This document shows, piece after piece, positions 17,258-25,103 of a stretch of 64,000 nt of DNA (position 1 is its first letter; each line of letters opens with the position of its first letter). The notes beneath the pieces are model-generated. The model saw only the letters and a list, made by a program, of their open reading frames with translations, had not been told where the DNA came from and searched no databases. Made by a program: the position numbers and the translations under genes. Source of the stretch: Pontibacter pamirensis (GTDB lineage: Bacteria > Bacteroidota > Bacteroidia > Cytophagales > Hymenobacteraceae); the NCBI RefSeq assembly GCF_010015475.1, contig NZ_SSNI01000012.1, forward strand, positions 1-64,000. Reading direction: 5' to 3'.

Positions 17258-17281
17258 AGTGTACTATGTAACTAATACACT
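17258..17281. promoter_or_regulatory. YtrA/GntR-type operator
   Basis: AGTGTA (17258-17263) and TACACT (17276-17281) form a perfect 6-bp inverted repeat with a 12-bp spacer. It lies directly after the -7 box over the predicted transcription start and 14 bp before the ABC ATPase start codon. The operon encodes a YtrA-type GntR repressor (19120-19488), so autorepression is the natural reading. Confidence 0.65.
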
Positions 17282-17295
17282 AACAAGGTAAAACT

Positions 17296-18147
17296 ATGAT
17301 AGCCTTAAAAGACATTCACTTCCGGTACAAGAAGAACAAGCCGCTCTTCGAGAACCTGAACCTGACCCTGGAGCCGGGCTTTATTTATGGGCTGCTGGGC
17401 AAGAACGGCGCCGGTAAGTCGTCGCTGCTCAAACACATCTCCGGCTTGCTGTACCCGGACAGCGGCCAGTGCACGGTGTTTGGCTTTGATGCTTCGGCAC
17501 GCAAGCCCGCCATGCTGGAGGATATCTACATGATACCGGAGGAGTTTAACCTTCCGCCTATCAGCCTCAGCAACTATGTGAAAACAAATGGCGTGTTCTA
17601 CTCCAAATTCAGCAATAACCAGCTGCAGGCTTACCTGGCGGAGTTTGAGCTGGATGAAAGCGCCAAACTCTCCACGCTGTCATACGGGCAGAAAAAGAAG
17701 TTCCTGATTGCCTTCGGCCTAGCCACCAATGCCCGCCTCCTCATCCTGGATGAGCCAACCAATGGCCTGGATATTCCTTCCAAAAGCCAGTTCAGAAAGA
17801 TTATGGCGGCCTCTCTGGACGAAGAAAAGATCATCATCATTTCCACGCACCAGGTGCGCGACCTCGAGAACCTGATTGACAACGTGGTGGTGCTGGAGAA
17901 GGGAAACATCGTCTTCAACCGCAACATGGGCGAAATTTCAGAAAAGCTGGCCTTTGAATACAACCTGAGCGGAGTACCCGCTGAAGAAATTCTGTATGCG
18001 GAGGATATGCACGGCCGAAAAGCAGGTATCGTGAAAAATATAGCCGGCCACGACGCACGTGTAGACCTGGAACTGCTGTTTAATGGCATCGTGAAGAACG
18101 CTGCCGGCATAAACGAACATTTTGCTAACTACAAGTATGAATACTAA
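17296..18147 (+). CDS. ABC transporter ATP-binding protein (YtrB-like)
   Basis: A 283-aa cytoplasmic ABC ATPase. Walker A is GKNGAGKS (residues 35-42), the signature is LSYGQKKKF, Walker B is LLILDEPTNGLD, and the switch His is in IIIISTHQVRD. The C-terminal 80 residues are a family-specific extension. First gene of a compact operon: ATPase, 79-aa membrane protein, permease, GntR regulator and a small membrane protein. The GntR-YtrA/ABC arrangement is known in Gram-positive bacteria to respond to cell-wall-active agents; here the substrate is unknown. Confidence 0.92.
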   Translation: MIALKDIHFRYKKNKPLFENLNLTLEPGFIYGLLGKNGAGKSSLLKHISGLLYPDSGQCTVFGFDASARKPAMLEDIYMIPEEFNLPPISLSNYVKTNGVFYSKFSNNQLQAYLAEFELDESAKLSTLSYGQKKKFLIAFGLATNARLLILDEPTNGLDIPSKSQFRKIMAASLDEEKIIIISTHQVRDLENLIDNVVVLEKGNIVFNRNMGEISEKLAFEYNLSGVPAEEILYAEDMHGRKAGIVKNIAGHDARVDLELLFNGIVKNAAGINEHFANYKYEY

Positions 18148-18376
18148 ACTAACAGCAATGCGCTACCAACTTAAGCAGCTACGCATGAAAGGAAGCTCGC
18201 TGTTGATTGCCTTCGCAGCTTTTGGCTGTGCCTTCCTGGTAGAGACGGAGCAGGTAGACATTAAATATCCTTTAGAACTTGTTCTGAAGAGCTTTACAAA
18301 CGACCCAATATCTTTTCGAATTTGTTCTGAAAGGCCTATAACCGACCCAATTATCCTAACCATTAGTACAAAATAA
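18137..18376 (+). CDS. Small membrane protein of the ABC operon
   Basis: A 79-aa product whose ATG overlaps the end of the ATPase gene by 11 bp. It starts MNTKLTAMRYQLKQLRMKGS, similar in style to the permease start (MNTELNLKRLG), and has one hydrophobic segment (SSLLIAFAAFGCAFLV). The C-terminal half is encoded by an imperfect 38-bp direct repeat (18275-18312 and 18318-18355). It might be the remnant of a second permease or a true small accessory subunit. The next gene begins 4 bp later. No known family recognised. Confidence 0.6.
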   Translation: MNTKLTAMRYQLKQLRMKGSSLLIAFAAFGCAFLVETEQVDIKYPLELVLKSFTNDPISFRICSERPITDPIILTISTK

Positions 18377-18380
18377 AACT

Positions 18381-19118
18381 ATGAATACAGAACTGAACCT
18401 GAAACGGCTGGGCTTCTTCTTAAGAAGGCAGCTGTACTTAAACTTCAGCACCATGTGGGTTGCCATTGGAGCAATTCTCGGACTGCTGCTAATCATCTCT
18501 GCACTGTTTGCGTATTTTAACCGCGATGTCGAAATAGTTCTAAACCTGCGTAACCTGCACCTGGTGGTGTTTATGCTGGGTGGTTACATTTTCACCAGCA
18601 AGGTTTTTGATGAGATGCACGCCCCGCAGAAAAGCTATATGTTCCTGACGCTGCCTGTGTCGGCTACAGAAAAACTGCTGGCTGCCTGGTTTATCACTTC
18701 TCCGGTGTATGTAGTAGTAGCCGGGCTTATGGTGGTAGTGCTCTGCTTCATTACTTCGCTAGTAGCGGGGCACCTGGAGGTTCTGCCACACTTATTTGAT
18801 GAGGTTTTCTTCAACTGTATAAGAGTGTACATGGTTACACAGGCCGTATTCTTATTAGGAGCCGCCACATTCCGGAGCAACAACTTTTTAAAGACGGTGC
18901 TGGCGTTAATCCTGGTAGCGATGCTGATTGCTGCTTACAGTGGGGGCCTGGGCTACCTGTTGTTTGGGAGCGGTAATTACAACGTAGACGAAAGCAGCGA
19001 ACTTGGAGCAACTGCAAAATTCATTTTCGATACCATTATCCCGATGCTGTTCTGGTGGGTGCTGGCTCCATTCCTGTTAGTCGTATCTTATTTTAAATTA
19101 AAAGAAAGGCAGGTGTAA
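18381..19118 (+). CDS. ABC-2 type permease
   Basis: A 245-aa integral membrane protein with about six hydrophobic segments: WVAIGAILGLLLIISALFAY, LVVFMLGGYIFTS, a long one at VYVVVAGLMVVVLCFITSLV, VFLLGAATF, TVLALILVAMLIAAYSGGLG and MLFWWVLAPFLLVVSY. The motif DEMHAPQKSYMFLTLPVSATEKL between the second and third segments is typical of ABC-2 permeases paired with YtrB-like ATPases. It lies 4 bp after the small membrane protein and 1 bp before the GntR gene. Confidence 0.85.
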   Translation: MNTELNLKRLGFFLRRQLYLNFSTMWVAIGAILGLLLIISALFAYFNRDVEIVLNLRNLHLVVFMLGGYIFTSKVFDEMHAPQKSYMFLTLPVSATEKLLAAWFITSPVYVVVAGLMVVVLCFITSLVAGHLEVLPHLFDEVFFNCIRVYMVTQAVFLLGAATFRSNNFLKTVLALILVAMLIAAYSGGLGYLLFGSGNYNVDESSELGATAKFIFDTIIPMLFWWVLAPFLLVVSYFKLKERQV

Positions 19119-19119
19119 G

Positions 19120-19488
19120 ATGGAATTTAAAGAGAATCAAGCTATATATCTACAGATCGCGAATCGCTTTTTTGAGAACATACTCCAGAAGAAGTGGGAC
19201 AGCGGCGAGAAAATCCCCTCCATCCGCGACATGGCCGTGGAGTTTGAGGTGAACCCGAACACGACGATGCGAACGTTTAATTACTTGCAGGACAAGGGCA
19301 TCATTTACAATAAGAGAGGTATTGGTTATTTTCTGGCCGATGATGGGTTCGAGAGAACCATCGCTATTAAGAGAGAGCAGTTTTTGGAAGAAGACCTGCC
19401 GTTATTCTTTAAAAACATGCAGCTGCTGGGCATTAAGCTAGACGATTTAAAGGCTTATGCAAATCAGAAGCCGGAACTGAACGTGTAG
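19120..19488 (+). CDS. GntR family regulator, YtrA subfamily
   Basis: A 122-aa repressor-like protein. The N-terminal winged helix-turn-helix (residues about 8-75) is of GntR type: IYLQIANRFFENI, KIPSIRDMAVEFEVNPNTTMRTFNYLQDKG and the wing IIYNKRGIGYF. A short C-terminal helical segment replaces a large ligand domain, as in the YtrA subfamily. Its gene sits in the operon it probably controls; the AGTGTA-N12-TACACT palindrome at the operon promoter is the likely site. The start ATG is 1 bp after the permease stop. Confidence 0.9.
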   Translation: MEFKENQAIYLQIANRFFENILQKKWDSGEKIPSIRDMAVEFEVNPNTTMRTFNYLQDKGIIYNKRGIGYFLADDGFERTIAIKREQFLEEDLPLFFKNMQLLGIKLDDLKAYANQKPELNV

Positions 19489-19527
19489 TAAATAAAAACA
19501 TTGTCTTCATCATTAAAGCACGAAAAA

Positions 19528-19704
19528 ATGAATACGAGCAATAAACTTTTGATGGGCCTGCTGCTTACTGTCCTGCTTTTTATAACAGTGACCGTTGTGA
19601 CAGCCAGGATGTATGCAGAAAAGAGAGAACCTGGTCAGGAACTTGTAGCGCCTCCTGATACGCCTGCCGTACCGGAAACCCCTGCGCCTCCTGCTGCCGA
19701 ATAA
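19528..19704 (+). CDS. Small single-span membrane protein with Pro-rich tail
   Basis: A 58-aa product: MNTSNKLLMGLL, one hydrophobic segment (residues about 7-25), then a charged loop and a Pro/Ala/Glu-rich tail (PPDTPAVPETPAPPAAE). It lies 39 bp after the GntR gene and before a strong terminator, so it is probably the last gene of the operon. The C-terminus would face the periplasm if the basic N-terminus stays inside. Unknown function. Confidence 0.65.
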   Translation: MNTSNKLLMGLLLTVLLFITVTVVTARMYAEKREPGQELVAPPDTPAVPETPAPPAAE

Positions 19705-19714
19705 GTAACTTTTA

Positions 19715-19770
19715 CCGACGCCCGCTGACATGGAAAGTGCTGCGGGCGTCGGTGCTTTTTCTGTTTTTTT
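19715..19770 (+). terminator. Terminator of the GntR/ABC operon
   Basis: An 11-bp perfect GC-rich stem (CCGACGCCCGC at 19715-19725 with 19742-19752) is followed by TGCTTTTTCTGTTTTTTT. Confidence 0.9.
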
Positions 19771-19853
19771 CGCTTCATCAGGCAACCTTTCCTCAAGGAG
19801 TCTCATCTATTAGGCAAACATTACCACAGAATGTAGAACCTTTAACATAAACT

Positions 19854-20645
19854 ATGATGAGAAAAGTACAGGTATTATTTGTGTTGCTGTTGTTACCGTT
19901 GCTGTCGTTTGGGCAAACAAGAGTGGATGCTTCGGAGGTTCTTCAAAAAATTAATCGGGGAGAGGCTGTCTCCTACCAAAACGCTGAAATAACCGGCGAC
20001 CTGGACATGACAAAACTGCAGAACATGAAGCTGAAAGACGGGAAAAATGGGGATTCAAAAGAATACGTCAGTACCGTGACCAGCCCTGTTACCTTTGTCA
20101 ACTGCACATTCAAAGGCGATGTACTGGCTTACTATAATCCGGATAACGTAACATCCGGCATCTTCAATAACAGCTCTAACGAGGTTTATAATACTAATTT
20201 TGAGCGGGATGTGCTTTTTGAGAACTGTAAGTTTGAGCAGGAAAGCGCCTTCAAGTATTCAGAATTCGATGGTTCAGCCTCCTTTGTTGGCAGCCGCTTC
20301 TCAGAAGATGCTTTGTTTAAGTATACCAAGTTTGCGAAAAATGTAAACTTTAGCAATGTGCGTTTCCAGGATGAGGCTAACTTCAAGTATGTGAAATTTC
20401 CGAAGGGAGTCAGCTTTGCCGGCGCTACCTTCGAAGAAGAAGCCAACTTTAAGTACGCCAAATTCGAGGAAGGCGTAAACTTCCAGAAGGCGCGGTTCGA
20501 TGGCACGGCTAATTTCAAGTATGCCAAGATAGCAGACAACTTTAACATCAAGGGAGCTGATTTCCGGGGCGGAGACGACTTCAAATACACCAAGCTGAAT
20601 GACAGGTCTGTTTCACTGTCTTCGCTGCAAAGCATGAACAGATAA
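19854..20645 (+). CDS. Exported pentapeptide-repeat protein with FKY motif
   Basis: A 263-aa protein with a Sec signal (residues 1-20, ending LSFGQ). An N-terminal DASEVLQKINRGEAVSYQNAEI segment and the repeats TFVNCTF and VLFENCKF lead into a regular region of Phe-centred pentapeptide-like repeats. From residue 133 the motif FKY recurs exactly every 22 residues (F133, F155, F177, F199, F221, F243), as in ANFKYAKFEEGVNFQKARF. Pentapeptide-repeat proteins fold as a right-handed quadrilateral beta-helix, and the period implies one FKY per turn on one face. No enzymatic motif. Stand-alone gene; role unknown. Confidence 0.88.
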   Translation: MMRKVQVLFVLLLLPLLSFGQTRVDASEVLQKINRGEAVSYQNAEITGDLDMTKLQNMKLKDGKNGDSKEYVSTVTSPVTFVNCTFKGDVLAYYNPDNVTSGIFNNSSNEVYNTNFERDVLFENCKFEQESAFKYSEFDGSASFVGSRFSEDALFKYTKFAKNVNFSNVRFQDEANFKYVKFPKGVSFAGATFEEEANFKYAKFEEGVNFQKARFDGTANFKYAKIADNFNIKGADFRGGDDFKYTKLNDRSVSLSSLQSMNR

Positions 20646-20662
20646 AGCTATAAGCCTAAACG

Positions 20663-20690
20663 GCGCTACCTCCTTAGGTGGCGCTGTTTT
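20663..20690. terminator. Shared terminator of convergent genes
   Basis: GCGCTACC (20663-20670) pairs with GGTGGCGC (20677-20684) with one G-T pair and a 6-nt loop, followed by TGTTTTCT on the plus strand. The loop holds the stop codon (20674-20676) of the minus-strand gene, so the hairpin is part of that gene's 3' end. Confidence 0.75.
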
Positions 20691-21249
20691 CTATCAGCGC
20701 AAGCATGCTGCCAAGCCCTTCGCTCAAGCTAAGGTCTTTGACAGGTGGCAGCGCCAGCCACTCAGCCCGCACTTTATTGATAAAATGCACATCCATCGCA
20801 GCACTTTCACCGCGTTTATTTGCAGTTATTACGGCTGCTATGGCTGTTTTCAGCACATTCGCCTTTACGCGGAGGGTATACTTAGCATAGCGTGCGGGAT
20901 GCAGGTGTACATATCGGTCTTCCACCACGCCCCAGCGCACCACCCAATCGGTACCATCAGAAAGCGAAATCAGCCTGTAAGCAGCACCTGCGGTGGCCAG
21001 ATAGTGTTGATAGGCGGCTGGCTGTTGCAGGTGGCGCTCCTGTAAGTACTGCAGCATCTCCGTCGCAATTTGCAGCGGCGACAGCGAGCCAGTATACAGA
21101 TCTAACTGCGAACCACCGATAGTTCGTAAAGCAGCTTTTAGTTCTGCTTCCGGAGTAGCGGTGCTGCATTCTACGAACGATTTTATAAAGCTTAAATGGT
21201 GCTTAAGCGGGTGGAACAGGATGGGTTCAGGGAGTTTTGCTGAAAACAT
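20674..21249 (-). CDS. Conserved-looking hypothetical protein
   Basis: A 191-aa soluble protein without signal or membrane segments. Sequence stretches such as PEPILFHPLKHHLSFIKSFV, the His-rich start of the mature fold and WVVRWGVVEDRYVHLHPARY suggest a compact alpha/beta protein, but I recognise no family. Codon use is like its neighbours. It is convergent with the pentapeptide-repeat gene and its stop codon lies in their shared terminator loop. Confidence 0.7.
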   Translation of the reverse strand: MFSAKLPEPILFHPLKHHLSFIKSFVECSTATPEAELKAALRTIGGSQLDLYTGSLSPLQIATEMLQYLQERHLQQPAAYQHYLATAGAAYRLISLSDGTDWVVRWGVVEDRYVHLHPARYAKYTLRVKANVLKTAIAAVITANKRGESAAMDVHFINKVRAEWLALPPVKDLSLSEGLGSMLALIENSAT

Positions 21250-21592
21250 ATATGCCTGTTTGTACCGCTGTTGGCTGCTTCTTGTTTACAAAAATTGCGC
21301 TCAACTGAATGATGCTGATCCGGTAAACCCTCCTGATTTATGTATCTCACTGTTACATAGTAGTCTAAGTAGCTTTACTTGTTTCTAAAGACGCTGCTCT
21401 TGTTTGTCCCGGATTGTTGTCTGCTTATTAGACGCATCTTTAAAAACATCAGTTTCGTCGAGGATGCAATGCTGTAAGTCGATAGAAATAGGTTGTAAGT
21501 ATAAATTGATCAATAAAAAGTATAATAGGCGGTACCTTGTATAACAAACTACCGTTATTTATAAGGAGTTAGCCACCTAAAAGCCGCAGCTT
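21250..21592. other. Gene-free region before the MacB-like operon
   Basis: 343 bp between divergent genes. It contains TATAACAAACTACCGT (21540-21555), a 15/16 match to a motif in the sucA upstream region, followed by TATTTATAAGGAG, which carries a possible ribosome-binding AAGGAG about 30 bases before the ATPase start. A TACCTTG stretch just before the motif resembles a weak -7 box. Nothing else seen. Confidence 0.5.
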
Positions 21593-22309
21593 ATGATCCA
21601 GCTCAACAACATCCATAAATACTACGCCATGGGCCATAACAAGCTGCATGTGCTGAAGGGAATTGATATGCATGTGCGGGAGGGCGAGTTTGTGTCTATT
21701 ATGGGCTCCTCCGGGTCAGGCAAGTCCACGTTGCTCAACATCCTGGGCATCCTCGACGACTACGACAGTGGCGAATACACCCTCGCCGGCACACAGATAA
21801 AGAATCTGTCGGCCTCTAAGGCTGCTTTTTACCGGAATAAGTTTCTGGGCTTCGTGTTCCAGTCTTTTAACCTGCTCTCGTTTAAAAACGCGATGGAAAA
21901 TGTGGCGCTGCCGCTCTACTACCAGCAGGTAAGCCGCAAGCAGCGCAACAAAATGGCGCTGGAGTACCTTGATAGGGTGGGGCTGAAGGACTGGGCGGAG
22001 CACTCACCTAATGAAATGTCGGGGGGGCAGAAGCAGCGGGTAGCAATTGCGCGGGCGCTTATCTCACAGCCTAAACTCATCCTTGCCGACGAGCCAACTG
22101 GTGCCCTGGATAGCCAGACATCTTATGAGGTGATGGACATTTTTAAAGATGTTAACCGCAAAGGCATGACGGTGATGATTGTGACGCATGAGAATGACAT
22201 AGCTGACCAAACACACCGTATCATCCGCCTGAAAGACGGACTCATTGTAAACGATCACGGCCTTCCTGAAACTGCCGAGGCAGTAGTCTCCGGAGAGATA
22301 GCAGGCTAG
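21593..22309 (+). CDS. ABC transporter ATPase (MacB/LolD type)
   Basis: A 238-aa ABC ATPase of the MacB/LolD/FtsE-like class. Walker A is GSSGSGKS (residues 38-45), the Q-loop is in FVFQSFNLL, the signature is [15 protein letters not shown], and Walker B is [14 protein letters not shown]. It powers the two FtsX/MacB-like permeases encoded next. In this family ATP hydrolysis drives movement of periplasmic substrates rather than transport through the inner membrane. The order is ATPase, permease, permease, adaptor. Confidence 0.94.
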   Translation: MIQLNNIHKYYAMGHNKLHVLKGIDMHVREGEFVSIMGSSGSGKSTLLNILGILDDYDSGEYTLAGTQIKNLSASKAAFYRNKFLGFVFQSFNLLSFKNAMENVALPLYYQQVSRKQRNKMALEYLDRVGLKDWAEHSPNEMSGGQKQRVAIARALISQPKLILADEPTGALDSQTSYEVMDIFKDVNRKGMTVMIVTHENDIADQTHRIIRLKDGLIVNDHGLPETAEAVVSGEIAG

Positions 22310-22358
22310 CCAGCACCGCCCTGGAACAGCAATCAACAATCCAACAAACAGCAAAAAC

Positions 22359-23603
22359 ATGTTCGACCTTGATAAATGGCAGGAGATAGGTGCTACGATG
22401 CAGAAAAACAAGCTGCGTACGTTCCTGACAGCCTTTGGCGTGTTCTGGGGTATCTTTATGCTGGTGCTGTTGCTGGGCGCAGGCAAGGGGCTGGAAAACG
22501 GGGTGTATAACCGCTTCGGGGATGGTGCCAAGAACAGCATTTTTATATGGAGCGGCAAAACAGCAGTAGCGCACAAAGGCCTGAAGCCGGGAAGGGAAAT
22601 CAAGTTCACAAACGAGGACCTGCGGGCGATCGAACGCGAGGTGGCCGAACTAAACATGATGGCGCCCCGCAACAGGGTTTTCGGGGAATACACCATCAAC
22701 TATAAAAAGCAAAATGGCTCTTACATGGTTTTTGGGATATCGCCGGAATACCAGGAGATGAGTGGGGAGCGTGTTTACCGTGGACGACTGCTGAACCAGT
22801 ATGATGAGGCCGAGAAACGGAAGGTGGTAGTGCTCGGGGAAATGGCCAGTAAAGTGCTTTTCGGCGAGCAGGACCCCATAGGAGAATACGTCAATATCCG
22901 GGGCATTCATTTTAAAGTGGTAGGTACGTTTAAAGTATCAGGCAACAACAGCAGTCGCCGCGAAGAGCGGGCTTATATACCTTTTTCTACGCTGCAGGGT
23001 GCTTTTAACCAGCCGAACCAGGTGCAACTGATGTTGCTGACAGCGAAGGACGGTGTGCCTGCCGCCGTAATGGAAGAGCGCCTCCGGGACCTGCTCTCGC
23101 AGCGGCACAAATTCTCTGGTGAGGATGATATGGCCCTGGGCGTGGAGAACACAGAGGAGGAATACCTGAAAGTACAGGGGCTGTTCAATGGTATCAAAAT
23201 TTTCGTCTGGATTGTGGGCATTGGTACACTGATAGCTGGCATTGTGGGCGTGAGTAACATTATGTTGATCATAGTGAAGGAACGCACCCGCGAGATAGGT
23301 GTCCGGAAAGCACTGGGTGCCACGCCCTTCTCTATTGTAAGCCTGATTCTGCAGGAGTCGGTGGTTATTACGGCATTCTCCGGCTATATGGGTTTGCTGG
23401 CAGGAACCGGGTTGCTGGCGCTGATGGAGTATATGCTGGTGTCGTCGGGGGCAGAGATGGCTTTTTTTGGCAGCCCTGAGGTAGATTTTGGTGTGGCATT
23501 AGCGGCTACCGTATTGCTGGTTTTGTCAGGTGCCATCGCCGGGCTGGTGCCAGCCCTGAAGGCCGCCAACATCAAGCCCATAGAAGCCCTGCGGGCTGAT
23601 TAA
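22359..23603 (+). CDS. MacB-like ABC permease, first paralogue
   Basis: A 414-aa protein with MacB topology: one N-terminal membrane helix (AFGVFWGIFMLVLLLGAG), a large periplasmic domain (about 45-280), then three helices in an FtsX domain (IVGIGTLIAGIVGVSNIMLI, VVITAFSGYMGLLAGTGLLALM, ALAATVLLVLSGAIAGLVPAL). The ATPase-coupling motif VKERTREIGVRKALGATP is present. About 50% identical by eye to the next gene, so a tandem duplication. It lies 49 bp after the ATPase gene. Confidence 0.92.
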   Translation: MFDLDKWQEIGATMQKNKLRTFLTAFGVFWGIFMLVLLLGAGKGLENGVYNRFGDGAKNSIFIWSGKTAVAHKGLKPGREIKFTNEDLRAIEREVAELNMMAPRNRVFGEYTINYKKQNGSYMVFGISPEYQEMSGERVYRGRLLNQYDEAEKRKVVVLGEMASKVLFGEQDPIGEYVNIRGIHFKVVGTFKVSGNNSSRREERAYIPFSTLQGAFNQPNQVQLMLLTAKDGVPAAVMEERLRDLLSQRHKFSGEDDMALGVENTEEEYLKVQGLFNGIKIFVWIVGIGTLIAGIVGVSNIMLIIVKERTREIGVRKALGATPFSIVSLILQESVVITAFSGYMGLLAGTGLLALMEYMLVSSGAEMAFFGSPEVDFGVALAATVLLVLSGAIAGLVPALKAANIKPIEALRAD

Positions 23604-23688
23604 TAACTTAATTTTGAATAACAGAATAACTGAATCATAAAAGAATTATTCAACCATTCAAAATTCAGTCATTCAAAATTGCAAAGCC

Positions 23689-24939
23689 ATGATAGACATC
23701 GATAAATGGACCGAGATTTATAACACCGTAAAGAAGCACAAGCTTCGGACGGCGTTGACAGCCTTTGGTGTGTTCTGGGGCATTTTTATGCTGGTGGTAT
23801 TATTAGGAGCGGGTAAAGGACTGGAGAACGGTATCACGAGCGAATTCAATATTGCCAAAAATGCTGTCTTTATCTGGACGCAGCGCACCAGCGTTCCTTA
23901 CATGGGGCTAAAAGCGGGGCGCTTCATACAGATGACAAACGATGATGTGGCAGCCATAAAATCAAACATACCGGAGGTAGGTGTGGTAGCGCCCAGCAAT
24001 CAGCTTAGAGGTGACTTTGCCGTAAACTACAAAGACAAAAGCTCTGCTTTTACCGTGAATGGCGAAACGCCTGAAATGTTATCCGTGAAGCCGATGAAAG
24101 TGACCACCGGCCGTTTCGTGAACAGCATTGACCTGCGGGAAAAGCGCAAAGTGGCTGTGGTAGGACCGCGTGTGCTGGAAGTGCTGTTTCCGGGGGAAGA
24201 GCAGCCTATCGGGAAGTATATCAGCATTAAAGGCAGCTATTTTCAGGTGGTGGGCACTTTTGAGCCTGTCGGCAAAGGGGAAGACATTGTGGAGGACTCT
24301 AAAGTGATTTTTATACCACAAACCACGCTGCAGCAGACATACAATGCTGTAAACAAAGTTGATTTTATGGCGCTTGTTCCCAAGCCCGGAGTGCCTGCCG
24401 TTGTGATAGAAGATAAAGTGAAGGCCCTGCTGATGCAGCGCCATAATGTTGCCCCTGAAGACCTGAAAGCATTCGGTTCCGCAAACGTGGAGAAAGAGTT
24501 TCAGGATGTGCAAGGGCTGTTTGCCGGCATTGCCGGGTTTAGCTGGCTCGTAAGTATCGGCACCATCCTCGCGGGCATTATAGGTGTAGGCAATATTATG
24601 CTGATTGTGGTGAAGGAGCGGACAAAGGAAATCGGGGTGCGGAAAGCATTGGGCGCCACACCATGGTCCATCATCAGCTTAATCATTCAGGAGTCAATCG
24701 TGATAACAGGCATGGCCGGTTATATGGGGCTATTGACAGGCACAGGCATTATCGCATTAATAGAGTATTTCATGCGCAAGTTTGATGTACAGGCGGGCTT
24801 CTTCGGTATTCCGGAGGTAAACTTAGGTATAGCCGTTACGGCTACGGTGCTGCTGGTTTTCACCGGTGCCCTGGCCGGGTTAATACCTGCCACCAAAGCT
24901 GCCCGCGTGAACCCAGTAGTAGCTCTGCGCGACGAGTAG
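23689..24939 (+). CDS. MacB-like ABC permease, second paralogue
   Basis: A 416-aa paralogue of the preceding permease with the same layout: N-terminal helix in AFGVFWGIFMLVVLLGAG, periplasmic MacB domain, and three C-terminal helices with the coupling motif VKERTKEIGVRKALGATP. It ends in ARVNPVVALRDE, a typical permease C-terminus. The 85-bp spacer before it is AT-rich with degenerate ATTCAAAATTCA repeats. The two permeases may form a heterodimer with the shared ATPase. Confidence 0.92.
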   Translation: MIDIDKWTEIYNTVKKHKLRTALTAFGVFWGIFMLVVLLGAGKGLENGITSEFNIAKNAVFIWTQRTSVPYMGLKAGRFIQMTNDDVAAIKSNIPEVGVVAPSNQLRGDFAVNYKDKSSAFTVNGETPEMLSVKPMKVTTGRFVNSIDLREKRKVAVVGPRVLEVLFPGEEQPIGKYISIKGSYFQVVGTFEPVGKGEDIVEDSKVIFIPQTTLQQTYNAVNKVDFMALVPKPGVPAVVIEDKVKALLMQRHNVAPEDLKAFGSANVEKEFQDVQGLFAGIAGFSWLVSIGTILAGIIGVGNIMLIVVKERTKEIGVRKALGATPWSIISLIIQESIVITGMAGYMGLLTGTGIIALIEYFMRKFDVQAGFFGIPEVNLGIAVTATVLLVFTGALAGLIPATKAARVNPVVALRDE

Positions 24940-25103
24940 GCAAAGATTGGGAATTTCTCCCCGTTGTCATCCTGAAAGGATCTTGTGGGCAAGCCGCAAC
25001 AGCTTAGCCTCAATTCAAGCAAGATAATTTCACAAAGATAGAGGGATGAGTTTGAGTACGAATAAACTATTATGCAACAACGAAACATTAAATATTGCAT
25101 TCT

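Larger units (their letters stand above)
16994..17295. other. Divergent regulatory region between sigma and GntR/ABC operons
   Basis: A 302-bp gene-free stretch shared by two divergent operons. The left edge holds a probable ECF-type promoter for the sigma operon and the right edge a TTG/TACCTTTG promoter with a GntR-type operator. The AT-rich middle (17030-17220) shows no other clear motif. Confidence 0.7.

Noticed and set aside
22318..22358. CAATCAACAATCCAACAAACAG repeats between ABC genes as a regulatory site
   Set aside because: Simple-sequence spacer; no palindrome or promoter motif, likely just a short intergenic gap in an operon.
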